This document shows positions 16,168-25,438 of a stretch of DNA of 64,000 nt, piece after piece; the first letter of the stretch is position 1; every line of letters starts with the position of its first letter. Made by a program: the position numbers and the translations under genes. The notes under the pieces were generated by a model. That model saw only the letters and a list, made by a program, of their open reading frames with translations. It had not been told where the DNA came from and searched no databases. The stretch spans positions 588,780-652,779 of the forward strand of contig NZ_LMPS01000005.1 of assembly GCF_001424405.1 (NCBI RefSeq). Direction: 5' to 3'. Source of the DNA: Dyadobacter sp. Leaf189. Lineage in GTDB: Bacteria > Bacteroidota > Bacteroidia > Cytophagales > Spirosomataceae.

Positions 16168-16749
16168 ATGAATGCAATAGTAAACGCTCCTCTTTTAATG
16201 AATACAAGGTTTGAAATCAAAAACTCAGAATTCCTGCTCACGAAGCTGGACTACCCTGAGCGGCTGGATGAAATGGGCGCATTGCGCGTGCTCGCCTGGA
16301 AAGATGAAAAAGGGATCAGTCAGGATTTTTTCTCGCATAAAGCCTGGCTTGATGACGACGACCTGCGTGCACACCATTGGATTATTACGCACGAAAAAAC
16401 AATCGTTGCGGCCGCCCGGTTGAGTTTTCACAAAGATTATAGTTCGGTACCCCATGCAAATCTGTTCGATGAAGCGCTGCTCGGCGATTATGCGCAGGGT
16501 CCATTTGCTTCGCTGAACAGGCTGGTAGTTGCGCCGGGATACCGTGGCAATGGGTTTTCTTCCATTCTCGATGAAACGCGGATTGAATTTGCCAGGGCGC
16601 AAGGCGCGCGGGCGATCATTGCACAACCCGTCGAGTCGCGCATTAAACCGCTGGAAGATCTTGGATTTATATACCTGGGCAAAATCAAGCCCCTTTTTCA
16701 GATGCCGGAGCGGCAGATTTATTTCATGATCAAAGAACTGGTTCATTAA
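16168..16749 (+). CDS. GNAT-family N-acyltransferase
   Basis: A 193-residue protein. The acetyl-CoA signature is visible in LNRLVVAPGYRGNGFSSILDE (motif A, with the R-G-x-G-F turn that holds the pyrophosphate). The following helix and strand read FARAQGARAIIAQPVESR. WIITHEKTIVAAARLSFHKD corresponds to the central strands. GNAT proteins transfer acyl groups to amines; related proteins in Bacteroidota include N-acyl amino acid synthase-like enzymes, but the substrate is not inferable. The gene lies 10 bases behind the TonB receptor and one base before the transporter-HEAT gene, so it belongs to the signalling operon. Confidence 0.85.
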   Translation: MNAIVNAPLLMNTRFEIKNSEFLLTKLDYPERLDEMGALRVLAWKDEKGISQDFFSHKAWLDDDDLRAHHWIITHEKTIVAAARLSFHKDYSSVPHANLFDEALLGDYAQGPFASLNRLVVAPGYRGNGFSSILDETRIEFARAQGARAIIAQPVESRIKPLEDLGFIYLGKIKPLFQMPERQIYFMIKELVH

Positions 16750-16750
16750 T

Positions 16751-19594
16751 TTGAAAAGACTGGCGGACATATCGCTGATGCTCAACGTCAGAAAAGGGGA
16801 GGGCAACCTGGTCACCTTACTGATGGCTTACTCTTTCTTCATGGGAGGGGCTACTGCCTTGTTTTACACGGTAGTAGCCTCCTCATTCCTGATCAGCTTC
16901 GACCGGCTCATGCTGCCGCAGGTGTACATTGTCGGCGGCGTCTTTACTTACCTGCTCGGTCTGGGTGTGACGCGGCTACAAAAGTTAATGGCATTTGACA
17001 AGCTGGCCGAGAGAATGCTGTTTTTCCTGATCAGTTCGATTGTCGTTTTTCTGGTTACATACCATTTAACCGGCAGCAGGTGGGTTTTCTTTGTACTCTT
17101 CATCTGGAACCGCGTTTTTGTACTTGTGAATGGGGTTACTTTCTGGGCGGTTGTTGTGAAGCTGTTTAATTTGCAACAGTCCAAAAGACTTTCGTCGCTG
17201 ATTAACACAGGCGATGTATTTTCCTCAGTGATCATGTACCTGGCGGTGCCTGGCCTGGTTAAGATCATTCCTACGGACTCACTGCTCGTCGTAGCCGTCG
17301 CATTCCTGATCGTTTGCAGTTTTTTACTCAGGAAAATCCATCAGAAATACGTAACCAATGCAAGCACAAAACCTGCCGAGACAAGTACCGTCGAAAAGGC
17401 GGGCGAGGCGGCGGTAGACCCGTCTTATTACCGCAATATCTTCCTGCTTGCATTGCTGCCAGTCTTTGCGCTGTTCTATGTGGAGTACATCTTTTTCACA
17501 GAATCCCGGGCAATTTTCACGGATAAAGGTTCACTTGCCAGCTTTCTCGGGGTGTTTTTCGGTATATCTTCTATTCTCGAATTTTTTATAAAAACCTTCC
17601 TTTATAACCGCCTGATCAGCAAGTTCGGTTTGAAGCTGGGTATTTTGATATTGCCCGCGAGCCTGGTTTTCAGCTTTGCCGTTTCCGTGATCTACGGTCT
17701 CGGCTACGATACTGCCGGGATATTTTTCGCCTGTGTGGCTTTGTCAAGATTTTTCATGAGCGCCATTCGGAAAGCGATCAGCGAGCCGGCTTACCAGTCA
17801 TTGTACCAGCCCATTCCTGCCAAATTCAGGCTCAATATCCAGGGCAGGATCGAAGGAAGGGCCAAGGCAATCGGCGGACTGGCGGCGGGGATATTGCTGC
17901 TGATACTGGTCAATTTCGCCAATCTGAGTGCGTTGCAGCTTTCCATAATATTCCTGATCGTCGCAATCGGTTGGGCAGTGGCTTCATTCACGGGCCAGAA
18001 TGCTTACAAGAAAGCAGTGCGTGACAAAGCTTTCGTATTCCCGACGCGTTCAAAGCGCACAGCCGAATACAAACCTGAGCTACAGGAAGTGGAAAAGCCA
18101 TTTGATCTGCTGATCAGGCAAGTTTTTTCCAGAGATGAAAAGGAGCGGATTGAAGCGGCTGTCGGGTTCGGCGGGTCTAATCGTTTTTTGTCTTATAAAT
18201 ACCTGATCCCACTGTTGGAGGACCCAAGTCCTGCTGTTCGCAAGGCGGCTATTTACACGGCGGGCGAGTTACGCAGGCCTGAGTTGTGGCCCTATCTGAT
18301 GGAGCAAATGGAGATAGACAGGTACTATTCCGTTGCATTCACGGCACTGGCCAAATCGGGCACGCCGCTTTTGAAATACATTGAAAAGACTTTTCTGAGC
18401 AATAACGACAACCGGTACCGGCAGCTTCACCTGATCAAGCTGGTGGAAGAATTTGGCAATGCCGAGGCTTTGCGGTTTTTGAGGAGAAATCTTGAAAGTC
18501 CTAACCGGTTTGTGAAAGATAAGGTACTCGACTCGCTCCGCAACCTGCATTATGTATGTAATACCACCGAGCGGACATACCTGCTGAACGAGCTCGATGA
18601 GCATTTGAAAACATTCACCTGGCTGCTCGCCGCGCAAACTGATCTTGACCAGGATTATGACGCGTCTTCGCAAATGATGCACAACCTGGAACGTGAGAAG
18701 CAGCGCATTATTTTCAAGGCATTTACGGTGCTGGAAGTGGTATTTGGTTCAAGATTTCACGCCATTACTTTGCTGAGAGGCGAGCAGGCTACCGACGCCC
18801 GAGACTATCTCACGGAGATTTCCGATTTAATGCTGCCGGAGAATGTAAAGAACAAGGTGCTGCCTTATCTGGACAGCGACTCTCGCGAAGAGATGTTCCG
18901 CAGGTATAACGAGATTTTCCCGCAGGCGCAGCTCACCGTCGAAGAGCGTTTGAAGGACGTGATCAACAAGGATTATACACGCATTTCAAGGTGGACAAAG
19001 GCGGTTGCGATTAAAGAACTGAAACATTTTCCTGCCGGAAATGTGACGGATATACTGGTCTCCAATGCGGTTTCACATTCCAAGGTAATCTCTGAAACTG
19101 CTTTCTACGTGCTCAGGATCGTTAATCCGCCCCGGTTTCGCTCGGTGATGCATGTGATGACACGGGACAATGACCAGTTTCATTTACAGATTATGAAGCC
19201 GCTTGAATGGCTGGCTACGGAAGAAGATCTGCTGATCTGCAAGCTGCGCCGCTTGCGGGATACGCCGGGCCTGGAAAAGCTTCTCAATGGAGAATTGCAG
19301 AAGATACTGCTCAATTCGGAGTATTTTAAAGAAGATGAAGGGGAGGTGATCGATTTACGGAAACATACCAGTCGGCCGGACTTGTCGGTGCTGGTTACTT
19401 ACGGAAAGCTGCTCTTCTCGAAAGCCGGGGTGATCGGTGCAGGTGAGATCAGGAGCGTGGACGAGCTGAAAGCACTGGGCGTGGCAATGATCCCTAATGT
19501 GTTGGAGGAGACGGAGTTTTACATTGTGGAAGATTATCTGTTAAAAGATTTGAACATTAGACATCACGTGGCACCGGAAACAGTAACAGCATAA
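16751..19594 (+). CDS. MFS/nucleotide-transporter-like membrane protein fused to HEAT repeats
   Basis: A protein of 947 residues if it starts at the TTG at 16751, one base after the preceding stop; an ATG at 16778 is the alternative. NVRKGEGNLVTLLMAYSFFMGG opens a membrane domain of about 12 helices to about residue 420, resembling the ADP/ATP translocase-like branch of the MFS fold. After a loop come HEAT-like helices (LLEDPSPAVRKAAIYTAGEL, ALAKSGTPLLKYIEKTF, EALRFLRRNLESP). A further soluble tail of more than 200 residues follows, ending in FYIVEDYLLKDLNIRHH. Such fusions are thought to be sensors or regulated transporters rather than plain carriers. It sits directly before the giant sensor kinase. 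Substrate and function are unknown. Confidence 0.75.
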   Translation: MKRLADISLMLNVRKGEGNLVTLLMAYSFFMGGATALFYTVVASSFLISFDRLMLPQVYIVGGVFTYLLGLGVTRLQKLMAFDKLAERMLFFLISSIVVFLVTYHLTGSRWVFFVLFIWNRVFVLVNGVTFWAVVVKLFNLQQSKRLSSLINTGDVFSSVIMYLAVPGLVKIIPTDSLLVVAVAFLIVCSFLLRKIHQKYVTNASTKPAETSTVEKAGEAAVDPSYYRNIFLLALLPVFALFYVEYIFFTESRAIFTDKGSLASFLGVFFGISSILEFFIKTFLYNRLISKFGLKLGILILPASLVFSFAVSVIYGLGYDTAGIFFACVALSRFFMSAIRKAISEPAYQSLYQPIPAKFRLNIQGRIEGRAKAIGGLAAGILLLILVNFANLSALQLSIIFLIVAIGWAVASFTGQNAYKKAVRDKAFVFPTRSKRTAEYKPELQEVEKPFDLLIRQVFSRDEKERIEAAVGFGGSNRFLSYKYLIPLLEDPSPAVRKAAIYTAGELRRPELWPYLMEQMEIDRYYSVAFTALAKSGTPLLKYIEKTFLSNNDNRYRQLHLIKLVEEFGNAEALRFLRRNLESPNRFVKDKVLDSLRNLHYVCNTTERTYLLNELDEHLKTFTWLLAAQTDLDQDYDASSQMMHNLEREKQRIIFKAFTVLEVVFGSRFHAITLLRGEQATDARDYLTEISDLMLPENVKNKVLPYLDSDSREEMFRRYNEIFPQAQLTVEERLKDVINKDYTRISRWTKAVAIKELKHFPAGNVTDILVSNAVSHSKVISETAFYVLRIVNPPRFRSVMHVMTRDNDQFHLQIMKPLEWLATEEDLLICKLRRLRDTPGLEKLLNGELQKILLNSEYFKEDEGEVIDLRKHTSRPDLSVLVTYGKLLFSKAGVIGAGEIRSVDELKALGVAMIPNVLEETEFYIVEDYLLKDLNIRHHVAPETVTA

Positions 19595-19624
19595 CGGAGG
19601 CAACGGATTAGCATTAATAAGTAC

Positions 19625-22600
19625 ATGGACCGAAGGTTTGATCAGATGAAGAATTTATGGCTTGGATTTTGGCTGGTTTGCCTGAGTGCTGTGTCAGTGC
19701 TGGCGCAGGGCGGAAGCGCGGCTATGCGGGAGACAGGCCGGCCGATGTTCGGCTTTTACCAATCTTCCGAATACCACGCACACGACCAGAACTTCGGCAT
19801 TACGCAGGATAGTACCGGGATGATGTATTTTGCCAATTTCGCCGGCGTGCTGGAATTTGACGGCGTTTCCTGGAACACCATTCAAACTGAAAATGTGACG
19901 CGGGTATCTGCCCTGAAAACCGACAGAAGGGGCCGCGTGCTCGTGGGTGCCAATGGAGAATTCGGGTACCTCGCTTATGACAGTCTGGGTGTGCACCGCT
20001 TTGTGAGCCTTTCTGCGAAACTGAAAGATAAGCCCGGCCAGATCATACAGATACTGCCTGCAAAAGCCGGCGCCTGGTTCATTTCCGATCAGACCAACTT
20101 TTTTTGGGACGGCAGGAATGTGAAAGCTTATAAACACGGGCTGTCCATTCAATCCGCATTTGCGTTTGGAGAGGGTGCCGTGATTTACGCCAAAAACAAG
20201 GGTTTTCTGTTATTGAATGAAGGTAAAGTTTCAGGGGTGACGATCGCGCCCGACGTACCTGCATTGCTGGATCTGGTTGCGGTTGTCCCGCTTACCGCAA
20301 ATTCGGCGATGCTGCTCACCACCAGTCAGGGCGCCTATCTTCTGGAAGGTAACCGCATTGAAAACATCGCCGGAAACGCCAACCCGGTTTTGATCAGCAA
20401 CAAAGCCACCACCGCGGTGAAGATGGAAGACGGCAAGATCGCGATCAGTATGGCGGCAAACGGAATGCTGATCGTTAACCCGGACGGGACAATCGCATAT
20501 CCGGTTTATGCTTACGGAGATATCGAAGACAGTCAGGTTACTGCTATGTTCAGCGACCGCGAGCACAATCTCTGGCTTGCATTGAACAACGGAATTGCAC
20601 GTTTCGATCTGCCTTCTCCCATATCTGTTTTCGACGGTAACTCAGGATTAAAAGGCTCCGTGACTGCGGTAACGCGCTTTGATAACAAGCTGATCGTAGG
20701 AACATTGAATGGGCTCCACACCATTGAAAATAACAGGGTTACACATTTTACTCCATTTCCGGGAAGCTGCCTGGGGTTCAGTGAGGCGGGCGGGTATTTG
20801 TACATTGCCTCAAATAAAGGGTTGTTTCAGCTGAGTAAAACCGGCGCGCTGACGACGTTATCCAATGATTTTTCGCTGACTATAACTGCTTCCCAGGATG
20901 GTACCAGACTTTTTGTAGGCTTGCAGGATGGACTGGCTGTTTACAAAAAGTCGGGCAGCGGCTGGCAAAAGGAAAGGATCAAGTCGGTTGCTGAACAGAT
21001 TACCGGCATTACTGAATTTCCGGCCGGTACATTCTGGCTAGAAACGCTTTCGAACGGGATCTTCAAATTTGACTACGCGACGGGCTCGGCACGTAAGTTC
21101 TCCGCCACGCAGGGTATCAGCAGCCCGCTTTACAATAAGCTGGCCGTTTTTGGAGACCGGCTGATTGTTACCAACAAGGATGGGCTTTTTGAATACCAGT
21201 CCAATGCAGACCGCTTTGTGCGCGCCGGCTGGCTCTCCGAAAAAGCCTGGTTTGATCGGGTGCAGGGCGACGGTGCAGGCAATATCTGGACCACGCGCGG
21301 AGACAAGAAGTCAGTAACTTTTTTCAGGAAAAAGGGACAAAGCAATGCATTTGAGCTGATCGAAAAACCTTTTCTGCCCATTGCCGCTATCCCGTTCCAG
21401 GTGATTTATCCCGATAACAATGGGGTAGCCTGGCTGGGTGGTGACCAGGGATTGTACCGGCTCGATATGCGCCTGAGTGAACAGCATCTTCTCAACTATC
21501 CCGTGCTGATCAGAAATGTAAGTACGCCAGACGGCGACCTGCCCATTGCCCGCGACGCGGATCGGGACAGGCTAAGCCTCGACCACAAGCAGAACAGCCT
21601 CATTTTTGAATTTGCATTGCCCAGCTTCCAGAGTAACCAGGAAGTATCTTACCAGTACCTGCTCGAAAACTATGACAAAGGCTGGTCAGAATGGAGCACC
21701 ATTGCGCGGAAGGAATACAGCGGGCTGCCTTCGGGAAGCTACGTTTTCAAGGTACGGGCGCGGGATATTTATGGTAACATCTCCAAAGAGGCTGCATTTC
21801 CCTTATTTATACAAACACCCTGGTTCAGGCAATGGTACATGATCGCGCTTTACGCCATCGTATTTGCGGTCATGATTTACTATGTCGTGCGCTGGCGCCT
21901 GCGGGCCATAATCCGTGAAAAGCAGGAACTGGAAAACCTGATCCGCGAACGCACGGAGGAAGTGGTGAGCCAGAAAGAAGAACTCGAACACCAGTCCGAG
22001 GAACTGTCTGCGACGAATGATCAGCTGGAAAGGATTGATGAATTTGTGAAGTCGATCAATGGAGAAGTAAATACCGGAAAGTTATTCCAGCTGGTACTCG
22101 ACAGACTTTGTGAGTTCCAGAATGTGGACGGCGCTTCTGCATTGATATACAATAAAGCCACTGACTGTTACCAGTTTATCGCATTGGCCGGCGTGATTGA
22201 GCGTGCCGATGTGGAAGATGTACAGCTTTCCGCAGCCGAGGCAGAACAACGCTACGTAGCCGGTGCAGACGAGGTTTACGAGGATATATTTTTGAAAAAC
22301 AATTTCAGGCACCAGAATACAAACCGGTCGGTGAGTGAGGTATTCTCACCCAAATCACTGATCAGTATCCTGATCCGGGTGGATGGGGATGTTAAAAGTT
22401 ACATTACCCTCGAAAATATGGATCGCGAAAACGCATTCGGCGAGCGCGACTTTAATATGGTCAAGAACCTGAAAGAGCATTTGATCGGGGCTTATATCAA
22501 AACCAACATTCTTGAAGATCTCGAAAACACACTTTCAAACCTGAAATCCACACAGGAAGAGTTGATCCGGCAGGAGCGCCTGGCTTCTGTGGGTAGTCTT

Positions 22601-23344
22601 ACAAAGGGTATTGTGGACCGAATTCTCAATCCATTGAATTACATCAACAACTTCTCGCAGTCGTCGGGCAAGCTGTTGAAAGAAATTACGGAAGTGACTG
22701 ATAAACATCAGGATACTTTATCGGAAGATGAAAAAGATGACCTGGAAAGCGGCTTTGAAATGCTGCAAAAAAACCTGGAAAAGATATACGAGCACGGAAA
22801 CAGTACCACGCGCATTGTGAAGGATATGCAGAAGCTGCTCAAAGGGAAATCAACGGAGTTCTTTGAAACAGATCTTAATCCTTTTCTGGAATCGAAGTCG
22901 AAATCAGCGATCCAGGAAGTGCTGGCGGAATATAAGGACGCGAAGATCAAGCTGGTTTTTGCATTGGATGCGGAGCCGGTGCGCGTCAGTCTGCTGCCTT
23001 ACGAATTTGCACAGGTACTCACCAACCTGATCAGCAATGCGTGTTATGCGGTCATTGAAAAGACAAAGTTCGACAAGGTATTTGAACCCGAAATCCGCAT
23101 TTCGACAAGGCGCGCAGACGGAGCTATTTCGATTTTCGTGAGGGATAATGGAAAGGGTATCCCTTTGAAAGAAACAGAACAGCTTTTTAATCCATTCTTC
23201 ACCACCAAACCTACTTCAAAAGGCACCGGGCTCGGACTTTACATGAGCAAGGATATCATAGAATTTCACAAGGGCAGAATGTCGGTAACTTCAAAGGAAG
23301 GGGATTTTACTGAGATTGAAATTTCTCTTCCCATTGTCAAATAA
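19625..23344 (+). CDS. Giant propeller/Y_Y_Y/GAF sensor with His-less kinase domain
   Basis: A 1239-residue protein; a second start at 19646 gives a better signal peptide (MKNLWLGFWLVCLSAVSVLA). It has a periplasmic two-component-regulator propeller (about 35-640), a Y_Y_Y domain (SYQYLLENYDKGWSEWSTI, PSGSYVFKVRARD), one transmembrane helix at about 736-757, a coiled coil, a GAF-like domain (about 815-960), a dimerisation helix region and a complete HATPase (NLISNACYAV, RDNGKGIP, GTGLGLYMSKDI). At the H box the sequence is LASVGSLTKGIVDRILNPLN: the expected His is Asp998 (codon GAC, 22616-22618). The ATP site looks intact, so the protein may phosphorylate another protein or act as a scaffold. 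The neighbouring small kinase keeps its His. Confidence 0.88.
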   Translation: MDRRFDQMKNLWLGFWLVCLSAVSVLAQGGSAAMRETGRPMFGFYQSSEYHAHDQNFGITQDSTGMMYFANFAGVLEFDGVSWNTIQTENVTRVSALKTDRRGRVLVGANGEFGYLAYDSLGVHRFVSLSAKLKDKPGQIIQILPAKAGAWFISDQTNFFWDGRNVKAYKHGLSIQSAFAFGEGAVIYAKNKGFLLLNEGKVSGVTIAPDVPALLDLVAVVPLTANSAMLLTTSQGAYLLEGNRIENIAGNANPVLISNKATTAVKMEDGKIAISMAANGMLIVNPDGTIAYPVYAYGDIEDSQVTAMFSDREHNLWLALNNGIARFDLPSPISVFDGNSGLKGSVTAVTRFDNKLIVGTLNGLHTIENNRVTHFTPFPGSCLGFSEAGGYLYIASNKGLFQLSKTGALTTLSNDFSLTITASQDGTRLFVGLQDGLAVYKKSGSGWQKERIKSVAEQITGITEFPAGTFWLETLSNGIFKFDYATGSARKFSATQGISSPLYNKLAVFGDRLIVTNKDGLFEYQSNADRFVRAGWLSEKAWFDRVQGDGAGNIWTTRGDKKSVTFFRKKGQSNAFELIEKPFLPIAAIPFQVIYPDNNGVAWLGGDQGLYRLDMRLSEQHLLNYPVLIRNVSTPDGDLPIARDADRDRLSLDHKQNSLIFEFALPSFQSNQEVSYQYLLENYDKGWSEWSTIARKEYSGLPSGSYVFKVRARDIYGNISKEAAFPLFIQTPWFRQWYMIALYAIVFAVMIYYVVRWRLRAIIREKQELENLIRERTEEVVSQKEELEHQSEELSATNDQLERIDEFVKSINGEVNTGKLFQLVLDRLCEFQNVDGASALIYNKATDCYQFIALAGVIERADVEDVQLSAAEAEQRYVAGADEVYEDIFLKNNFRHQNTNRSVSEVFSPKSLISILIRVDGDVKSYITLENMDRENAFGERDFNMVKNLKEHLIGAYIKTNILEDLENTLSNLKSTQEELIRQERLASVGSLTKGIVDRILNPLNYINNFSQSSGKLLKEITEVTDKHQDTLSEDEKDDLESGFEMLQKNLEKIYEHGNSTTRIVKDMQKLLKGKSTEFFETDLNPFLESKSKSAIQEVLAEYKDAKIKLVFALDAEPVRVSLLPYEFAQVLTNLISNACYAVIEKTKFDKVFEPEIRISTRRADGAISIFVRDNGKGIPLKETEQLFNPFFTTKPTSKGTGLGLYMSKDIIEFHKGRMSVTSKEGDFTEIEISLPIVK

Positions 23345-23382
23345 CCCGCAGACAGTTACCCGTACTACTAATAGACACGAAT

Positions 23383-24213
23383 ATGGAGCCCGCAATTACT
23401 GATAAGGACATCGCGATTTATCAGCAGAAAATAATCGAACTCAACCGGCTAGCCGAGATCGGACAGCTGAGTGCAGGTATTTTACATGAGATCAAGAATC
23501 CCGTAAGCTTCGTAAACAATTTCTCGCGCCTGTCCAACGGGCTGATCGACGAAATGCGTGAGCTGGTAGGCAAGCCGCTGAACGAGCTGAGTGAGGACGA
23601 TGTGGCGGACGAGCGGGAGTTGTTGGAAACTTTATCTAAAAACCTGGTGAAGATCAACGAGAACGGGAAGCGAATTGAGCGGATTATCCAGGGTATGCTC
23701 GCACAGGCGCGTTCCGAGGGTGCTGTTTTCGAAAAGACCGACCTGAACCAGCTGCTCGAAGAGTATAGCAAGCTGGCTTATCAGAGCGTGCGTGCAGAGG
23801 ACAGGGAATTTAATGTGACACTGAACTATGTGCTTGATCCTGCGGTAGGGAATGTCAGCATCTCGCGTGGGGAGTTCGGGCGCGTGATCGTGAACCTGGT
23901 CAATAATGCCTGCTACGCCATTAATGAAAAGCGTAAACAACAGGTGGCGGGGTTTGATCCTGTGATTTCCATTTCCACGCGGCGGATTGACAATGAAGTA
24001 GAGATACTGCTGTGCGACAACGGGATAGGTATTCCCGAGGAAATTGTAGCCAAACTCTTTCAGCCTTTTTTTACTACAAAGCCGCAGGGAAAAGGGACGG
24101 GACTGGGATTATCGCTTACTTACACCAGCATTGTGGATACGCATAAAGGGACGATCAGTGTGACTTCGGTTCCGGGAGAAAAAACAGAATTCAAAATACT
24201 CATTCCTGCCTAA
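23383..24213 (+). CDS. Soluble histidine kinase (HisKA-HATPase)
   Basis: A 276-residue protein with no sensor or membrane domain. The H box LAEIGQLSAGILHEIKNPVS holds the phosphoacceptor His35. The HATPase has NLVNNACYAINEK (N box), LLCDNGIGIPEEI (G1), FQPFFTTKPQGKGTGLGLSL (F and G2 boxes). It has no input domain of its own, so it must get its signal from a partner. The upstream gene encodes a large sensor of similar kinase architecture that lacks the His, and the two share KxxGxGLGL and ACYA core sequences, so a mixed dimer is a reasonable inference. The likely receiver is the REC-PP2C protein encoded 31 bases downstream. Confidence 0.93.
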   Translation: MEPAITDKDIAIYQQKIIELNRLAEIGQLSAGILHEIKNPVSFVNNFSRLSNGLIDEMRELVGKPLNELSEDDVADERELLETLSKNLVKINENGKRIERIIQGMLAQARSEGAVFEKTDLNQLLEEYSKLAYQSVRAEDREFNVTLNYVLDPAVGNVSISRGEFGRVIVNLVNNACYAINEKRKQQVAGFDPVISISTRRIDNEVEILLCDNGIGIPEEIVAKLFQPFFTTKPQGKGTGLGLSLTYTSIVDTHKGTISVTSVPGEKTEFKILIPA

Positions 24214-24244
24214 ACGGGATTTTTACCAAAACAAACATTAAAAA

Positions 24245-25426
24245 ATGGCCATCAGGATATTAAGTGTGGACGACGAGCAAGACATGGAAATGCTCATTCT
24301 TCAACTGTTCAGAAAGCAGATCAGAGACAAGAAATATGAATTCGTATTTGCAAACAACGGGATTGAGGCACTTCAAAAACTTGAAGAAACAGAGGATATT
24401 ACCCTGATCCTGTCCGATATCAACATGCCGGGAATGGACGGGCTGACCTTTCTTTCCAAAATCAATGAAAAGCAGAACCCGCTTTTAAAGGCGATTATGG
24501 TGTCGGCTTACGGGGATATGGACAACATCCGCACGGCGATGAACCGCGGCGCATTTGATTTCGTAACCAAGCCGGTGAATTTTGAGGATCTTGAAATTAC
24601 CATTTCAAAAACTGTAGAGCACATTGAAATGCTGGCCAATTTCGAGAAAGGCCGCGAACAGCTGATTGCGATCCAGAATGACCTGAGTGTGGCGCGTGAG
24701 ATACAGCTGTCGATGCTTCCCAAAACGGTACCTGCCAACATCGGCAAGGCGGGCGTGGACCTGCATGCATTTATCCACCCGGCGAAAGCGGTGGGCGGCG
24801 ATTTGTATGATTATTTCATGATGGACTCCGAGCACCTGTTCTTTATGATCGGTGACGTTTCGGATAAGGGAGTGCCGGCTGCGTTGTTTATGGCGATCTG
24901 TAAAGCGATCTTCAAAAGCCAGTTTTCAAACAGGAACGACGACAGTATTTGTGAAAAGGTGAAGATCGTAAACCAGTTTCTAAGTGAAGATAACTCGACT
25001 TATATGTTCGTTACTGCATTTGTGTGCATTATGAATGTAAAAACGGGAGTTGTTGAATATGTGGACGCCGGCCACGAGCCTCCGATCATCATCCGGGCAG
25101 ACGGTACTACCGAGCTCGTTCCCAAACTGGGTGGAATGGCGCTCTGCTTTGATCCGTCGTTTGAGTACGAATCGCATTCATTCACACTGAACAAGGGAGA
25201 TAAGTTTGTACTTTATACAGATGGAGTAACCGACGCCAACAACCTCGCAGGCGCGCGTTACGGTATGCATTACCTGCAGGATTTCTTTACGACGGGCGAA
25301 GGTTCGACCAAAACTTCGGCGCGGGAGATGAACGAGGCTACATTGGAAAGCCTGGTCGAATTTATCGGCGCGGCCAATCAGTTCGATGATATCACCATGC
25401 TGTCGCTCAGGTACCTGACCAACTGA
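24245..25426 (+). CDS. Response regulator with PP2C (SpoIIE/RsbU-type) phosphatase domain
   Basis: A 393-residue protein. The N-terminal receiver (1-125) has the acidic pair DD at 9-10, phosphoacceptor Asp58 in LILSDINMPGMDG, the switch serine in IMVSAYGD and the Lys of FVTKPVNF. A helical linker (EQLIAIQNDLSVAREIQLSML) leads to the PP2C-like phosphatase with AVGGDLYDYF, GDVSDKGVPAALFMA, DAGHEPPII, YTDGVTDANN and FDDITMLSL, covering the metal-binding Asp residues. It should dephosphorylate the STAS antagonists encoded at 6873 and 9595, under control of the upstream kinases. It is the last gene of the block and converges with the glycogen synthase gene, 12 bases away. Confidence 0.94.
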   Translation: MAIRILSVDDEQDMEMLILQLFRKQIRDKKYEFVFANNGIEALQKLEETEDITLILSDINMPGMDGLTFLSKINEKQNPLLKAIMVSAYGDMDNIRTAMNRGAFDFVTKPVNFEDLEITISKTVEHIEMLANFEKGREQLIAIQNDLSVAREIQLSMLPKTVPANIGKAGVDLHAFIHPAKAVGGDLYDYFMMDSEHLFFMIGDVSDKGVPAALFMAICKAIFKSQFSNRNDDSICEKVKIVNQFLSEDNSTYMFVTAFVCIMNVKTGVVEYVDAGHEPPIIIRADGTTELVPKLGGMALCFDPSFEYESHSFTLNKGDKFVLYTDGVTDANNLAGARYGMHYLQDFFTTGEGSTKTSAREMNEATLESLVEFIGAANQFDDITMLSLRYLTN

Positions 25427-25438
25427 TCGCATTGATTA

